This document shows positions 46,810 through 57,593 of a stretch of DNA of 64,000 nucleotides, one piece after another. This stretch comes from Synechococcus elongatus PCC 11801 (GTDB lineage: Bacteria; Cyanobacteriota; Cyanobacteriia; Synechococcales; Synechococcaceae), in contig NZ_CP030139.2 of the NCBI RefSeq assembly GCF_003846445.2, forward strand, positions 806,001 through 870,000, written 5' to 3'. Position 1 is the stretch's first letter. Every line of letters begins with the position of its first letter. The position numbers and the translations under genes were made by a program. Below the pieces are notes generated by a model. That model did no database searches. It saw only the letters and a program-made list of their open reading frames with translations, and had not been told where the DNA came from.

Positions 46810-47126
46810 GTTGCCGACTCCTTGGCAGTCACAAGCGATAGCTCGAAATGGGTCGAATGCCATCCCTGTGGGAATGCCTGCATTATCAGCGCGTTCAAGC
46901 CAGAACTGCAGTCATTAAACAAGTGATTGACAGCGTTTAGAGTATTTAATGGATTTAAGTTGGCTTGGATATTTAACCAAGCTTTTTGATAGCCCTTAAA
47001 CTCACTTCAAATAATTTGCTTTTTTGTTTTATAGAAAGCAAAAACAAAAAACAAAACTTGCTTTTGCTGAAATTCTAGGAATTTCTCCAAGCGATCGCCG
47101 CCGAGACAGGTGCCCCACTGAGGCTG
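46810..47126. other. 317-bp AT-rich region upstream of chlL
   Basis: No gene is seen. It is one of the most AT-rich parts of the window. At about 47020-47070 runs of T and A give a TTTGTTTT/AAAACAAA inverted repeat and the motif TTTGC/GCAAA appears several times. The chlL promoter must lie here. Whether the repeats matter is not clear. Confidence 0.55.
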
Positions 47127-47471
47127 ATGGTTCCGGACACCAGCGATCGCGCACTAACGACCAGATTTGATAAAAATAGTGAACTTGCTCGGTTGGGGCA
47201 AAGTTCGATGGCTATTGACGATTGCCAGCTATCAGAAGCAGAGCTCTGGGCCCTCCAAGCAGACCCGATCGCCATGCTTCAGTTTCTGATTGAACAGTCT
47301 ACTTTGCCTAAGGATGAGGCTAGTGCGGTTGTCCAACTCGCCCAAGAGCTATGGTCTGGCTTGCAGGCTAGTTCATCTGAACTCTCCGCTGAGGATCGCG
47401 AGAGTATCAAGGCTGAGCAGGAGGCTGCTGGGCCGGAGGACGAGCGGGTGGATTCGCGGGTGCCGGGGTAG
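47127..47471 (+). CDS. Small acidic protein, uncertain gene
   Basis: 114 residues from an ATG preceded by GAGG; an ATG at 47208 (MAIDDCQLSEAE) is an equally good start and would give 87 residues. The part ELWALQADPIAMLQFLIEQS reads like a genuine amphipathic helical protein, followed by an acidic tail. The last 65 bases overlap, in convergent orientation, the Pro-rich tail of the SLH lipoprotein gene. No family was recognised, and it could be chance, but composition favours a real gene. Confidence 0.48.
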   Translation: MVPDTSDRALTTRFDKNSELARLGQSSMAIDDCQLSEAELWALQADPIAMLQFLIEQSTLPKDEASAVVQLAQELWSGLQASSSELSAEDRESIKAEQEAAGPEDERVDSRVPG

Positions 47472-48366
47472 GAGGCGTTGGTGTCGCCGGTGGCGTCTGC
47501 TGCGATCGCAAGACTTGGGCAGCAGATTGGCCTTCCCCTTGGAATCCGATGTACCAAAGAGCCGCCGCAGCTTCCGCACGGGTCACAGCTTTGCGGGGTT
47601 GGAAGAGCTGAGTAAAGCCAAACACTCGCCGGACAACGCTTTGGGCACCATTGTCATCATCGGCAAGCAGCACCCGCTGCAGGCGCGGATCGAGACTACT
47701 CGCATCCTGAAAACCCCAACTGCTGGCTAACTTGTCCGGAGTCGCCGTCGGTAAAGGCTGACGGTGATCCAGCGGTACTTTCCAGAGCAAGAGGTCTGCA
47801 CGGGTCAGAGGCGCTGCGGGCTGGAAACGGGTTGCCGCTGTGTCTCCGCTGAGGCGACTGGGTAGGGTCCCAGCTTCAGCCAGCGATTGGATGGCGATAA
47901 AGTTCGGGTTGCTCGACGGGACATCTGTATAAACGGGCGGGCTGTCTGCGATCGCCAGTCGAATTTGGCGGCCTGGGTCATCCTCAAAAAAACGGTTGTT
48001 GACTGCCAAGAGCCAACGCGCGAACGTGCCGCGATCAATTGGCTGGTTGGGGTCAAACCGACCCTGGCGATCGCCGGGAGTATCCAGTACCCCTAGTTCT
48101 AGTAGCTCTTCCACTTGGCTGCGCAGAGCAGCAGGAATCTGGTCGAGATCCGTAAAGCGATCGCTGCTCTCCGGCGGAGTTGGCGGAGTAACTGGTGGGG
48201 CGGGCATGGGTGTTGTGGGCGAGGTTGGCCCCGTTCCATTCTCTGGCCGTTCAAAGGACTGCTGCAGCGACTGACCAAACGGTGTACCGCTGCAGGATTG
48301 CAATGTGATCGCCAGTAGACCCAACGCGATCGCGGGTCGGAATCGATATCCAAACAGATCTCGCAC
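47407..48366 (-). CDS. SLH-domain lipoprotein
   Basis: About 319 residues from the GTG at 48366, four bases after the topA stop; longer versions would overlap topA. The N terminus is a lipoprotein signal (ALGLLAITLQSC), so the mature protein starts at Cys and is anchored to a membrane. A Pro/Thr linker precedes SLH-type repeats (FTDLDQIPAALRSQVEELLELG with FDPNQPIDRGTFARWLL; YTDVPSSNPNFIAIQSLAEAG with FQPAAPLTRADLLLW; and a third ending FQPRKAVTRAEAAAALW). SLH domains bind cell-wall polymers. The tail is very Pro-rich. It is probably cotranscribed with topA. Confidence 0.84.
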   Translation of the reverse strand: MRDLFGYRFRPAIALGLLAITLQSCSGTPFGQSLQQSFERPENGTGPTSPTTPMPAPPVTPPTPPESSDRFTDLDQIPAALRSQVEELLELGVLDTPGDRQGRFDPNQPIDRGTFARWLLAVNNRFFEDDPGRQIRLAIADSPPVYTDVPSSNPNFIAIQSLAEAGTLPSRLSGDTAATRFQPAAPLTRADLLLWKVPLDHRQPLPTATPDKLASSWGFQDASSLDPRLQRVLLADDDNGAQSVVRRVFGFTQLFQPRKAVTRAEAAAALWYIGFQGEGQSAAQVLRSQQTPPATPTPPTPAPANPPARPPAQQPPAQP

Positions 48367-48370
48367 GGTG

Positions 48371-51022
48371 TTAGCGGCTCGTGGCCCGACGAGTCGTTGT
48401 TTTCTTAGTTGTTTTCGTGGCTCGGGTTTTGGTTTCACCACTCTTCGGCGTACCGCTACTGCGGCGTCCCCCTTTACCCTTGGCCTGACCCGCCTTGGCG
48501 GCTAAAGCTGCGATCGCAGTCTCGAGGCTGATCGTCTCGGGCTTCTCATCCTCCGGCAGCGAGGCATTGACCTTGCCATGTTTGAGGTAGAGACCATAAG
48601 GTCCCTCAAAGATTTGGATTGGCGCTTGATCCTCGGGATGCAGGCCGATTTCCCGAATTGGTTCCTTGCTACGGCCGCGACTCTTCTTCGGTTGCGCCAG
48701 CAATTCTAGAGCGCGATCCAAGTCGATCGTCAGCACATCGTCATCCGCTTTGAGCGATCGGTAGTCTTTTTCGCCCCCACCGAGATCGCAAACGATGTAG
48801 GGGCCAAAACGCCCCAAGCCTGCTTGGATGCGGCGACCCGTTTCCGGATGTTCACCCAAGGTCCGCGGTAGTGACAGCAGACCGACTGCCTGTTCAAGCG
48901 AAATCGTTTCCAAACTCATGCCCTTGGGCAGGGAGGCTCGTTTGGGCTTGGGTTTCTCTTCAGTGGCTTCCCCCAACTGCACATAGGGGCCGTAGGCGCC
49001 GGTCAGCAGATAGATCGGCTCACCGCTTTCCGGATGTGTTCCCAGTTGATCCGGCCCTTCGGTTTTTTGTCGCAGCAGCGTCTCAACCCGCTGAGCATCT
49101 AAATCGGCAGGCGTCAGTTCCTTGGGCAAGTTAGCCTTGATCGCTTCTCCATCCGCTTCGGCTTCCAAATAAGCGCCAAAGCGACCAATGCGGACCTTTG
49201 CGGGCAGTCCTTCCAGTGCAACCGTGCGGGCAGCCGCGGGATCGATCTCACTTTCGCGACGTTTGACCTGCTCTTCTAGACCGCGATCGCCCCGATAAAA
49301 CTGACTGAGATAGGGCAACCAGTCGACTTCCCCATTGGAAATGTCGTCGAGGGATTGCTCCATGCGCGCACTGAAGCTGGTGTCCACCAAGTCAGGGAAA
49401 TGCTGCTCCAGTAGTGCGGTTACGGCAAAGGCGGTAAAGGTCGGCGTTAGGGTGTTGCTGACGAGTTGGGCATAGCCACGATCGACGATCGTGCCGATGA
49501 TGCTGGCGTAGGTACTGGGGCGTCCAATGCCCTCGTTTTCCAGCATCTTGACCAACGACGCTTCGGTGTAGCGGGCAGGCGGTTGGGTTTCGTGACCGAT
49601 CGCTTCCAACTCTTGGCAGGTGGGGCGATCGCCAACTTTCAGGGCCGGCAGCAGAATTTCACGATCTTCCAAGGCTGCATCTGGATCGTCTGACCCTTCC
49701 ACATAGGCGCGGAAGAAGCCGGGGAAGTCGATCCGTTTGCCGCTAGCGCGGAACTCCGCGTTATCGACTTGCAAGAGCACACTCAGCATTGTCTGCCGGG
49801 CCTCGGCCATCTGCGAGGCGATCGTGCGTTTCCAGATCAGGTCGTAGAGCGCAAACTCAGCGCCTGACAGTCCCGTTTCCTGGGGCAGCCTAAAGGTATT
49901 CCCCGCGGGGCGAATCGCTTCGTGGGCTTCTTGGGCGTTCTTACTTTTGGTGGTGAACTGGCGTGGTTGCGGGCTGAGATAGTTCTGGCCGTACATCTGT
50001 TCGACACAGCTGCGCGCCGCCGCGATCGCCTGCTGTGAGAGATGCACCGAGTCCGTCCGCATGTAGGTGATAAAGCCGCGCTCGTAGAGGCTCTGGGCCA
50101 CCCGCATCGTTTCACGGGCTGAGAGGCGCAGCTTACGGTTTGACTCTTGCTGCAGCGTCGAAGTCGTGAAAGGCGGTGCGGGCTTGCGGGTGGTTGGTTT
50201 TTCCTCCAGCGACTTCACCTGCCACGGCTCAGTCTGCAAGCGATCGCGCAGCGCTTCTGCTTCCTGCTGATTGAGCAGACAAACCTGACGGCCAGCGATG
50301 ATTTGACCAGTACTCTCATCAAAATCACTACCAGTCGCAAGGCGTTGGCCCGCTAAGGTCCAGAGTTTGGCCTCAAATTGCCCAGACTCCACTGCCAGCT
50401 GGGCTTTGAGATCCCAATAACTCCCCTGCCGGAAGGCTCGCCGCGCCCGTTCTCGCTGAACAAGCAGGCGAACGGCTACGGATTGCACCCGTCCAGCCGA
50501 CAGGCCCCAAGCAATTTTTTTCCAGAGCAACGGCGAGAGCGTGTAGCCCACCAAGCGATCGAGAATGCGGCGGGTTTCTTGGGCATGGACGAGGCGCTGA
50601 TCGACATCCCGACAGTTTTTAAGGGCCGATTGAATTGCCTCTTGGGTGATTTCGTGGAAGACCATGCGCTTGGTCGGCACGCGAGGTTGCAATAGTTGCA
50701 ACAGATGCCAACTGATACTTTCACCTTCGCGGTCTTCGTCCGTTGCCAGAATTAGTTCATCGGCCTCTTTTAAGGCATCTTTCAATGTTTTGACAATCTT
50801 TTTTTTATCCTTGGGGACGATATAAAGTGGCGCGAAGTTATTTTCGACGTCAACCCCAAGATTGCTCCATTTCTCACTTTTTAGTTCGGCGGGAATGTCG
50901 CTAGCCGATTGCGGAAGATCGCGGACATGTCCCATCGATGCTTCGACGCGGTAATCCTTCGGCAGGTAGTTGCGGATGGTGCGCGCCTTAGTGGGCGACT
51001 CGACGATGACGAGTTTGGGCAT
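48371..51022 (-). CDS. topA: DNA topoisomerase I
   Basis: TopA of 883 residues, a type IA topoisomerase that relaxes negative supercoils. The N-terminal TOPRIM domain shows [12 protein letters not shown] and [15 protein letters not shown]. The active-site Tyr is in [14 protein letters not shown] near residue 310, and [13 protein letters not shown] follows near 495. Three C-terminal repeats ([33 protein letters not shown]) replace zinc fingers, as is usual in cyanobacteria, and the end is a basic Lys/Arg/Thr tail. The SLH gene begins just after its stop. Confidence 0.97.
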   Translation of the reverse strand: MPKLVIVESPTKARTIRNYLPKDYRVEASMGHVRDLPQSASDIPAELKSEKWSNLGVDVENNFAPLYIVPKDKKKIVKTLKDALKEADELILATDEDREGESISWHLLQLLQPRVPTKRMVFHEITQEAIQSALKNCRDVDQRLVHAQETRRILDRLVGYTLSPLLWKKIAWGLSAGRVQSVAVRLLVQRERARRAFRQGSYWDLKAQLAVESGQFEAKLWTLAGQRLATGSDFDESTGQIIAGRQVCLLNQQEAEALRDRLQTEPWQVKSLEEKPTTRKPAPPFTTSTLQQESNRKLRLSARETMRVAQSLYERGFITYMRTDSVHLSQQAIAAARSCVEQMYGQNYLSPQPRQFTTKSKNAQEAHEAIRPAGNTFRLPQETGLSGAEFALYDLIWKRTIASQMAEARQTMLSVLLQVDNAEFRASGKRIDFPGFFRAYVEGSDDPDAALEDREILLPALKVGDRPTCQELEAIGHETQPPARYTEASLVKMLENEGIGRPSTYASIIGTIVDRGYAQLVSNTLTPTFTAFAVTALLEQHFPDLVDTSFSARMEQSLDDISNGEVDWLPYLSQFYRGDRGLEEQVKRRESEIDPAAARTVALEGLPAKVRIGRFGAYLEAEADGEAIKANLPKELTPADLDAQRVETLLRQKTEGPDQLGTHPESGEPIYLLTGAYGPYVQLGEATEEKPKPKRASLPKGMSLETISLEQAVGLLSLPRTLGEHPETGRRIQAGLGRFGPYIVCDLGGGEKDYRSLKADDDVLTIDLDRALELLAQPKKSRGRSKEPIREIGLHPEDQAPIQIFEGPYGLYLKHGKVNASLPEDEKPETISLETAIAALAAKAGQAKGKGGRRSSGTPKSGETKTRATKTTKKTTTRRATSR

Positions 51023-51260
51023 GGAGTCACGATTCTGCCGAGCTGGCAGCTAGGGAAGTATGAAAGAGCGATCGCAAGAGGCAAACCCAGAGGGGTGATC
51101 AATGGGTAACCTCCTCTTCCACTTATAGCCAAAGATGTGAAGTCTCCTGCAACTGCGATCGCCGAAGGATCAGGCAAAGAGGAGGGTAGAATCAGTGGCT
51201 GATGCCTCAGGTTACAAAATGAACCTGCTGGCGTTCCCCAGTTCTGAGTCGCACCGACCT

Positions 51261-52817
51261 ATGGACTTTTTAACCCTCGCCGGTCAACTCAATGCCGGTG
51301 TGATTCTGCCAGAAGGCATCGTGATCGTCACACTGCTGACGGTTCTGGTCACAGATTTGATTTTGGGACGGCAGTCACTCCGTCTAACACCAGCCCTAGC
51401 GATTACCGGTTTAAGTGCCGCGATCGCAGTGCTGACCCTGCAGTGGGATGCCAGCCAGAGTTTGGCGTTTCTCGGTGGCTTCAACGGCGACAATCTCAGC
51501 ATTGTTTTTCGCGGCATTGTGCTGCTATCAGCAGCCGTCACCATCCTGCTTTCCATTCGCTATGTCGAGCAGTCGGGAACTTCTCTTGGAGAGTTCATTA
51601 CGATTTTGCTCACCGCTTCACTGGGGGGGATGTTTCTCTCAGGAGCCAACGAGCTTGTGACTATTTTTGTGTCACTCGAAACGCTTAGTATTTCGTCTTA
51701 TCTATTGACGGGATATATGAAGCGTGACCCTCGCTCCAATGAAGCAGCACTCAAGTATTTGCTGATTGGAGCCGCGAGCTCAGCGATTTTCCTCTATGGT
51801 GTTTCGCTGCTCTACGGCCTCTCAAGTGGTGAAACCCAGCTGTCGGCGATCGCGGAGAAACTGGGAACAGCTCAACCTTTGGCCTTGCTGATTTCGTTGA
51901 TCTTCGTGATCGCAGGCATCGCCTTCAAAATCTCGGCGGTTCCCTTCCACCAGTGGACGCCTGACGTTTACGAGGGTTCACCGACGCCCATTGTCGCCTT
52001 CCTGTCGGTCGGTTCTAAAGCCGCTGGCTTTGCCTTAGCCATTCGCCTGTTGGTCACTGCCTATCCCGCTTTGACGGAGCAATGGCACTTTGTCTTCACC
52101 GCACTGGCGATCCTCAGTCTGATTCTGGGTAACGTTGTGGCGCTGGCCCAAACCAGCATGAAGCGCCTGCTAGCCTACTCCTCGATCGCCCAGGCCGGCT
52201 TCGTGATGATCGGCTTGATTGCGGGCACCGAAGCAGGGTACTCCAGCATGGTTTACTACCTGCTGATCTACCTGTTCATGAACTTGGGCGGGTTTGCCTG
52301 CGTCATCCTCTTCTCGCTGCGCACGGGCACGGATCAAATCAGCGAATACGCCGGTCTCTATCAAAAAGATCCGCTAGTCACACTGGGCTTGAGTCTATGC
52401 CTGCTGTCGCTGGGCGGCATTCCGCCACTGGCAGGCTTCTTTGGCAAGCTCTACCTGTTCTGGGCGGGCTGGCAAGCTGGTCTGTACGGACTGGTCCTAC
52501 TGGCTTTGATTACCAGCGTCATCTCGATTTACTACTACATCCGGGTGATCAAGATGATGGTGGTCAAAGAGCCCCAGGAGATGTCGGAGTCAGTGCGCAA
52601 CTATCCCGAAACCAACTGGAATCTGCCAGGGATGCAAGCCTTACGGGCTGGGCTGGTGCTCTGCGTGATTGCGACCACCGTTGCGGGTATTCTCTCGAAC
52701 CCGCTGTTTAACTTGGCCAGTAGCTCGGTCAACAGCAGCACTTTCCTGAGCGTGACCCCGCCGGCCAGCGTTACTGTCTCCGCTCCTTTGCTCCCTGAAG
52801 CGGTCTCAGCCAGCTGA
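51261..52817 (+). CDS. ndhB: NAD(P)H-quinone oxidoreductase subunit 2
   Basis: NdhB of about 518 residues from the ATG at 51261 ([19 protein letters not shown]), the family start; a GTG at 51195 is in frame. It is an antiporter-like core membrane subunit of all NDH-1 complexes, with some 14 helices. Family blocks are [38 protein letters not shown] and [19 protein letters not shown], with the Lys of the proton channel in each half. It serves respiration, cyclic electron flow and CO2 uptake; ndhB mutants are known to need high CO2. A strong terminator follows. Confidence 0.97.
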   Translation: MDFLTLAGQLNAGVILPEGIVIVTLLTVLVTDLILGRQSLRLTPALAITGLSAAIAVLTLQWDASQSLAFLGGFNGDNLSIVFRGIVLLSAAVTILLSIRYVEQSGTSLGEFITILLTASLGGMFLSGANELVTIFVSLETLSISSYLLTGYMKRDPRSNEAALKYLLIGAASSAIFLYGVSLLYGLSSGETQLSAIAEKLGTAQPLALLISLIFVIAGIAFKISAVPFHQWTPDVYEGSPTPIVAFLSVGSKAAGFALAIRLLVTAYPALTEQWHFVFTALAILSLILGNVVALAQTSMKRLLAYSSIAQAGFVMIGLIAGTEAGYSSMVYYLLIYLFMNLGGFACVILFSLRTGTDQISEYAGLYQKDPLVTLGLSLCLLSLGGIPPLAGFFGKLYLFWAGWQAGLYGLVLLALITSVISIYYYIRVIKMMVVKEPQEMSESVRNYPETNWNLPGMQALRAGLVLCVIATTVAGILSNPLFNLASSSVNSSTFLSVTPPASVTVSAPLLPEAVSAS

Positions 52818-52850
52818 CCCTGTAGCTATCACTGACACTCATCCAACCGA

Positions 52851-52883
52851 AGACAGCGCTAGCATGGCGCTGTCTTTCTTTTT
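52851..52883 (+). terminator. Terminator of ndhB
   Basis: AGACAGCGC (52851-52859) and GCGCTGTCT (52867-52875) form a perfect 9-bp stem with a 7-base loop, followed by TTTCTTTTT. The ATG at 52864 lies inside the hairpin loop, which argues against it as the start of the next gene. Confidence 0.88.
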
Positions 52884-52902
52884 GAGCTGTCGTCGCCCTT
52901 CC

Positions 52903-53631
52903 ATGTCAGCCTCTTTGCCACCGGTCATTCAGTTCGAGCATGTCAGCAAGGTCTATGGCGAGGGAGAAACGACCGTCCGCGCCTTGGATCATGTCGACCT
53001 CCAAGTACGGGCAGGCGAATACTGCGCAATTATGGGCGCTTCCGGTTCAGGCAAATCGACGGCAATGAACCTGATTGGCTGTCTCGATCGCCCCACGGCA
53101 GGTCGATATTACTTGGATGGCACCGATGTAGCGGAATTAGATGACGATGCCTTAGCGGCGATTCGCAACCGCAAAATTGGCTTTGTCTTTCAGCAGTTTC
53201 ATCTTCTGCCACAGCTCAGCGCGGTGGAGAACGTGATGCTGCCGATGATCTACGCTGGCATTCCCGGCCAAGAGCGCCGCGATCGCGCGGTCGCTGCTTT
53301 GACACAAGTCGGCTTGGCTCAACGACTGGATAACAAGCCCAGTCAGCTCTCCGGTGGTCAGCAACAGCGGGTGGCGATCGCCCGAGCGATCGTGAACCAA
53401 CCAGTGTTACTCCTAGCCGATGAACCCACGGGAGCTTTGGATTCTCAGACCACCGAAGAAGTGCTGAGTATTTTCGATCAGCTGCATCAGCGGGGTATCA
53501 CGATCGTGATCGTCACCCACGAAGCGGATGTCGCCGATCGCGCTGAGCGGGTGATCTGGTTCCGTGATGGTCAGATTCAGCGCGAAACCCACAACCCACC
53601 CCGAGCAGTCTTAGCTGCGACAGCCTCCTGA
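52903..53631 (+). CDS. ABC transporter ATP-binding protein (MacB/LolD type)
   Basis: 242 residues from the ATG at 52903 (MSASLPPVIQFEHVS); an ATG at 52864 falls within the ndhB terminator. It has Walker A GASGSGKST, Q loop VFQQFHLLPQLS, signature LSGGQQQR, Walker B LLLADEP and switch His VTHE, with the LolD/MacB mark ADEPTGALDS. These ATPases power export or lipoprotein and antibiotic transport by MacB/FtsX-type permeases. No permease gene is adjacent, so its partner is unknown. It converges with the TauE-type gene, 12 bp away. Confidence 0.9.
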   Translation: MSASLPPVIQFEHVSKVYGEGETTVRALDHVDLQVRAGEYCAIMGASGSGKSTAMNLIGCLDRPTAGRYYLDGTDVAELDDDALAAIRNRKIGFVFQQFHLLPQLSAVENVMLPMIYAGIPGQERRDRAVAALTQVGLAQRLDNKPSQLSGGQQQRVAIARAIVNQPVLLLADEPTGALDSQTTEEVLSIFDQLHQRGITIVIVTHEADVADRAERVIWFRDGQIQRETHNPPRAVLAATAS

Positions 53632-53643
53632 GAGTAGCGATCG

Positions 53644-54399
53644 TTAGGGGTTTTGCGCTTTCCAAATGAAATAGATCGCAAAGGTCAGCAGTAGCAGTTG
53701 AAAGCAGCGCTGCACCAACAGGGAGGGTAGTTTGGGCAAGAGTCGAGTCGTGACTTGCACCCCCAGCAGACCGCCCAGCCCCAGCCATAAACCCTCCCGC
53801 CAGAGAACATCCCCCGCGATCGCGTAGCCCGTCAGCGCTGAGCAAGCCGTGACGATGATCACGCCCAGACTGGTCTGAACTGCTGTTTTAATCGGAACGC
53901 CCATCAAGAGGACTTGCAGAGGCACCATCAACGTGCCGCCGCCAATGCCAAACAACCCCGCTAAGATGCCGCCGAGGGAACCGGTCAAGACAATAGCAGC
54001 CAGTGTTGGACGTGGTTGCTGATCGATCGCTTTCTCTCGCGATCGGTTGAGCCACTGGCGTAACTCCACCAAGAAAATATTGAGTAAATAGAGACCAGCA
54101 ATTCCCAGCAGCAACGTCGCCGCTGACAGCTTTTGAGCAATCCATACGCCCAACTGAGCAGTTGCGATCGCCGGTAGTCCCAGTTGCCAAATGCTAGCGG
54201 CTTGCAAATTACCCGATCGCCAGTTTTGCCAAGTCCCAGCAATCGAGGTGATCACGATCGCGAGATTGCTGGTGCCGAAGGCTTGGATCGGACTGACGCC
54301 CAAGCCAACCAAGACCGGAACCATTAAGACACCACCGCCAACCCCCAGTAACCCTGCTAAGAGGCCAGCGCCGATCCCAATCAGGAACAATGTCAGCAT
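53644..54399 (-). CDS. TauE/SafE-family membrane permease
   Basis: 251 residues from the ATG at 54399 (MLTLFLIGIGAGLLAGLLG). The protein is almost wholly hydrophobic, about seven or eight helices in two inverted halves, each with the family motif GxxxGLLGVGGG (GLLAGLLGVGGGVLMVPVL at the start, GILAGLFGIGGGTLMVPLQ near residue 145). TauE/SafE proteins move small anions such as sulfite, sulfonates or organic acids across the inner membrane. The substrate cannot be read here. Confidence 0.88.
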   Translation of the reverse strand: MLTLFLIGIGAGLLAGLLGVGGGVLMVPVLVGLGVSPIQAFGTSNLAIVITSIAGTWQNWRSGNLQAASIWQLGLPAIATAQLGVWIAQKLSAATLLLGIAGLYLLNIFLVELRQWLNRSREKAIDQQPRPTLAAIVLTGSLGGILAGLFGIGGGTLMVPLQVLLMGVPIKTAVQTSLGVIIVTACSALTGYAIAGDVLWREGLWLGLGGLLGVQVTTRLLPKLPSLLVQRCFQLLLLTFAIYFIWKAQNP

Positions 54400-54518
54400 G
54401 GTGTCTTCTGTGGAGTTGGGGACAAGTCTGCAAGACCATACGGCCACGCGGGTTGAACAGTGCTAGAAAGAAAGCAGCGCCGCCCTTACCCGCTCGCTAA
54501 CCGACTCAGGAGATTGGC

Positions 54519-54971
54519 ATGGCTGTGTCTTCCGCTGAAACGACTCTAGAATCCTTGGACGTCACTGCGACTGCGCCGCTAGATTACATCGACATCATCG
54601 AGACCGTCATCAGCAGCTTGGCCGACGCCGACAGTGCCCAAGTCAGTCACACGGGGAGCGGCACTATTTGGAAGTTTCGCTATGGGCAGCTCGAAGTCTT
54701 TGTCCAACTGACAGGATCGAGTGAAGACGACCTGTTTACGGTGTGGTCCAAGGTGTTTCCGCTGAGCACGCCGGCAGATGCCAGTCTTCTGCACCGCTTG
54801 CTCACTCTCAACTGGGCAGAGACCTTGGAAGCTCGGTTTGCGCTATACGACGATCACGTCACGATGGTCGCAAGCCGCACTGTGGCCGATCTCTCAGCGG
54901 GCGAAATTTCGCGAGCCATCACCTTGGTAGCCAGTATTGCTGCCACCTATGTCGATGGACTGCCCGCCTAA
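54519..54971 (+). CDS. YbjN-domain protein
   Basis: 150 residues with an AGGAG ribosome site six bases before the ATG. After a polar start the sequence (YIDIIETVISSLADADSAQVS, WKFRYGQLEVFVQL, HRLLTLNWAETLEARFALYDDHVTMVASR) follows the YbjN / type-III-secretion-chaperone-like fold found in cyanobacteria. Such proteins act as small chaperones or adaptors; no specific role is known. The next gene begins six bases after its stop, so the two are likely cotranscribed. Confidence 0.78.
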   Translation: MAVSSAETTLESLDVTATAPLDYIDIIETVISSLADADSAQVSHTGSGTIWKFRYGQLEVFVQLTGSSEDDLFTVWSKVFPLSTPADASLLHRLLTLNWAETLEARFALYDDHVTMVASRTVADLSAGEISRAITLVASIAATYVDGLPA

Positions 54972-54977
54972 CGCCGA

Positions 54978-55712
54978 GTGGTGCCCTTCTCAACACGGTC
55001 TTGGCAACTGCTGCCTTGGCTCGTCGCATCTGGCGACTGGCAGATGGCCTTGGATGATTGGCTGTTGGAAGAGGTGCGTCGCGATCGCCGACCCCCAACG
55101 TTTCGACTCTTTAGCTGGCCCGAACCGACTCTCTCTTTGGGCTGGCATCAGGCTTCCTTCTCGACCAATTGGTCTTGCCCCATCGTGCGTCGACCAACAG
55201 GGGGGCGAGCTGTCTTGCATGGCGGCGACCTTTGCTATTCCTTGGTAACGCCTGCGCCCGCCGATCGCGATCGCCGTCAGACCTACTGCCTTCTCTCGCA
55301 GTTCCTCCGACAGGCGTTTCAGCGTTTGGAGCAGCCCCTGATCACAGGCAGCGATCGCCCCGATCGCACAGCGATCGATTGCTTTGCTCGCGCAACGGTT
55401 GCTGATTTACGACTCGCGGACGGACGCAAGTGTATTGGCAGCGCTCAGCTTTGGCGCGATCGCACCGTCCTGCAGCAAGGCTCAATTCAGCTGCACCCCC
55501 CCGATTGCTGGCCCCAGGTCTTGGGGACAACACCGCCACCAGTTCTCGACCTCCCGATCGCCACTCTCGCGACCACATTGGTCAGTAGCTTCGCGGATTG
55601 TTATGGCCTGAACCTAACTGATGGGTCCTTGACAGCTGCGGATTGGCAGGCTGTTGATGAGCGGCGATCGCGGTTCCAGATCCACAAGCCACCGTCACCG
55701 CTCACCCAGTAA
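54978..55712 (+). CDS. Lipoate-protein ligase A-like protein (BPL/LPL domain)
   Basis: About 244 residues from a GTG (54978, or the next codon, also GTG). It shows the biotin/lipoate ligase fold: WPEPTLSLGWHQ near residue 47, RRPTGGRAVLHGGDLCYSL near 71, and GRKCIGSAQLWRDRTVLQQGSI near 148, where the Lys of GRKCIGSAQ would be the active Lys. It may transfer lipoate, octanoate or a related acyl group to a carrier domain. Ligase, octanoyltransferase and amidotransferase members look alike, so the exact reaction is open. It follows the YbjN-like gene closely and leuA starts 60 bp later. Confidence 0.84.
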   Translation: MVPFSTRSWQLLPWLVASGDWQMALDDWLLEEVRRDRRPPTFRLFSWPEPTLSLGWHQASFSTNWSCPIVRRPTGGRAVLHGGDLCYSLVTPAPADRDRRQTYCLLSQFLRQAFQRLEQPLITGSDRPDRTAIDCFARATVADLRLADGRKCIGSAQLWRDRTVLQQGSIQLHPPDCWPQVLGTTPPPVLDLPIATLATTLVSSFADCYGLNLTDGSLTAADWQAVDERRSRFQIHKPPSPLTQ

Positions 55713-55772
55713 AACACCGCAAGCGCGAAGTTCGGCACCTAGAATAAAAACAGTTTTTCTGGCAACCGTCCG

Positions 55773-57395
55773 ATGGCCAGCGCAAGCTCGAACGACCGGA
55801 TTCTCATTTTCGATACCACGCTCCGGGATGGCGAACAGTCGCCCGGCGCAAGCCTGAACCTGGAAGAGAAACTGGCGATCGCGCGTCAACTGGCTCGACT
55901 GAATGTCGACATTATTGAAGCCGGTTTTGCCTTTGCGAGTCCCGGTGATTTTGAAGCGGTTCAGCGCATTGCTGCCGAAGTCGGCACAGCCGATGGCCCC
56001 ACGATTTGCAGTTTGGCGCGAGCCACTCGTCAGGATATTAAGGCGGCGGCGGAAGCACTCGCACCAGCGGCAAAAGGGCGCATCCATACCTTCATCGCCA
56101 CTTCTGATATTCACCTCGAATACAAGCTCAAGAAGAGTCGGGCTGAGGTGTTGGCCGTCATCCCTGAGATGGTTGGCTATGCTGCCTCGCTGGTAGAGGA
56201 TGTCGAGTTCTCGCCCGAAGATGCTGGCCGCTCCGATCCAGAGTTCCTCTATGAATGCCTAGAAGCGGCGATCGCGGCGGGAGCCAAGACGATCAACATT
56301 CCCGACACGGTCGGTTACACGACCCCGAGCGAATTTGGGGGCTTGATTGCTGGCATTAGGCACAATGTTCGCAATATCGACCAAGCGATTATTTCCGTCC
56401 ACGGCCACAACGACTTAGGCTTGGCCGTCGCCAATTTCCTCGAAGCGATCAAGAATGGTGCACGCCAGTTGGAATGCACAATCAATGGCATCGGAGAGCG
56501 AGCTGGCAATGCGGCGCTGGAAGAGCTGGTGATGGCGCTGCATGTGCGGCGGCAGTACTTTAATCCTTTCTTGGGCCGTCCTGCAGAATCGGAAGCACCG
56601 CTGACTCAAATCAACACCCGCGAAATTTATAAAACCTCGCGCTTGGTCTCCAACTTGACCGGCATGTTGGTGCAGCCGAATAAGGCGATCGTGGGAGCGA
56701 ATGCATTTGCGCATGAGTCGGGTATTCACCAAGATGGCGTTCTCAAGAACAAGCTGACCTACGAAATCGTTGATGCTGAAACGATTGGCCTCAGCACCAA
56801 TCGCATTACCCTCGGCAAACTGTCCGGACGGAATGCCTTCCGCACTCGTTTGCAGGAGCTGGGCTATGAGCTCAGCGAGGACGATTTGAATCGTGCCTTC
56901 CTGCGCTTCAAGGAGTTGGCAGATAAAAAACGGGAAGTCACCGATCGCGATCTGGAAGCGATCGTCAATGACGAAACTCAGCAAGCCCCTGAGCTGTTCA
57001 AGCTAGAGCTGGTGCAAGTGTCGGCGGGCGATCATGCCCGTCCCACAGCAACCGTGACGCTGCGCACTCCCGAAGGGGAAGAACTGACCGATGCGGCGAT
57101 CGGCACAGGACCAGTCGATGCTATTTATCGAGCCATCAATCGCGTCGTCAATATCCCGAATGAGCTGATCGAGTTCTCGGTCAAGTCGGTAACGGCTGGG
57201 ATTGACGCGATCGGGGAAGTGACGATTCGTCTGCGCCATGACGATCGCATTTTCTCAGGGCATTCAGCCAATACCGATATTCTCGTTGCCTCGGCTCAAG
57301 CCTACATCCACGCACTCAACCGTTTGGCTGAGGCACTCCAAAAAGATAAGCCGCTGCACCCACAAGAACCGGTCACTGCGGGCTTCGGCCGCTAA
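55773..57395 (+). CDS. leuA: 2-isopropylmalate synthase
   Basis: LeuA of 540 residues. It condenses acetyl-CoA with 2-oxoisovalerate, the first step to leucine. The N-terminal TIM barrel has [19 protein letters not shown] with the metal-binding RDGEQ, and [14 protein letters not shown] with the metal HxH near residue 210. [18 protein letters not shown] follows. The C-terminal LeuA dimer/regulatory domain (about 400-520) should bind leucine for feedback control. Alpha-isopropylmalate synthase is favoured over homocitrate or citramalate synthase by these blocks and the full regulatory domain. Confidence 0.96.
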   Translation: MASASSNDRILIFDTTLRDGEQSPGASLNLEEKLAIARQLARLNVDIIEAGFAFASPGDFEAVQRIAAEVGTADGPTICSLARATRQDIKAAAEALAPAAKGRIHTFIATSDIHLEYKLKKSRAEVLAVIPEMVGYAASLVEDVEFSPEDAGRSDPEFLYECLEAAIAAGAKTINIPDTVGYTTPSEFGGLIAGIRHNVRNIDQAIISVHGHNDLGLAVANFLEAIKNGARQLECTINGIGERAGNAALEELVMALHVRRQYFNPFLGRPAESEAPLTQINTREIYKTSRLVSNLTGMLVQPNKAIVGANAFAHESGIHQDGVLKNKLTYEIVDAETIGLSTNRITLGKLSGRNAFRTRLQELGYELSEDDLNRAFLRFKELADKKREVTDRDLEAIVNDETQQAPELFKLELVQVSAGDHARPTATVTLRTPEGEELTDAAIGTGPVDAIYRAINRVVNIPNELIEFSVKSVTAGIDAIGEVTIRLRHDDRIFSGHSANTDILVASAQAYIHALNRLAEALQKDKPLHPQEPVTAGFGR

Positions 57396-57528
57396 CCAAC
57401 CGCTGCAACCAAGAAGCAGTAAGCCACCGTCTGGGATGGCTGAGGCGGATAGGAACAGGGGCCCCCTAAAGGATCCCTGCTCCCACGCATGGTTGCGGAC
57501 AATGAACTTATTTTCAAGCTCGCCTAAT

Positions 57529-57560
57529 AAAAAATCCCTCGCCCATGCAGGCAGAGGGAG
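57529..57560 (-). terminator. Terminator of the cmp operon
   Basis: Read leftward, TCCCTCTGCC (57559-57550) pairs with GGCGAGGGA (57543-57535), with one bulged base, and TTTTTT follows (57534-57529). It lies 34 bp after the cmpD stop, between convergent cmpD and leuA. Confidence 0.85.
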
Positions 57561-57593
57561 TCTTTGAGGCTGTGTTTGGAGTTGAGTTCCGGT

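Noticed and set aside
52864-52902. ATG at 52864 as start of the ABC ATPase gene
   Set aside because: It lies in the loop of the ndhB terminator; the ATG at 52903 matches the family start better.
57434-57486. Second terminator for leuA (GGAACAGGG/CCCTGCTCC)
   Set aside because: One mismatch in the stem and no T-run; the only convincing terminator between leuA and cmpD is at 57529-57560 for cmpD.
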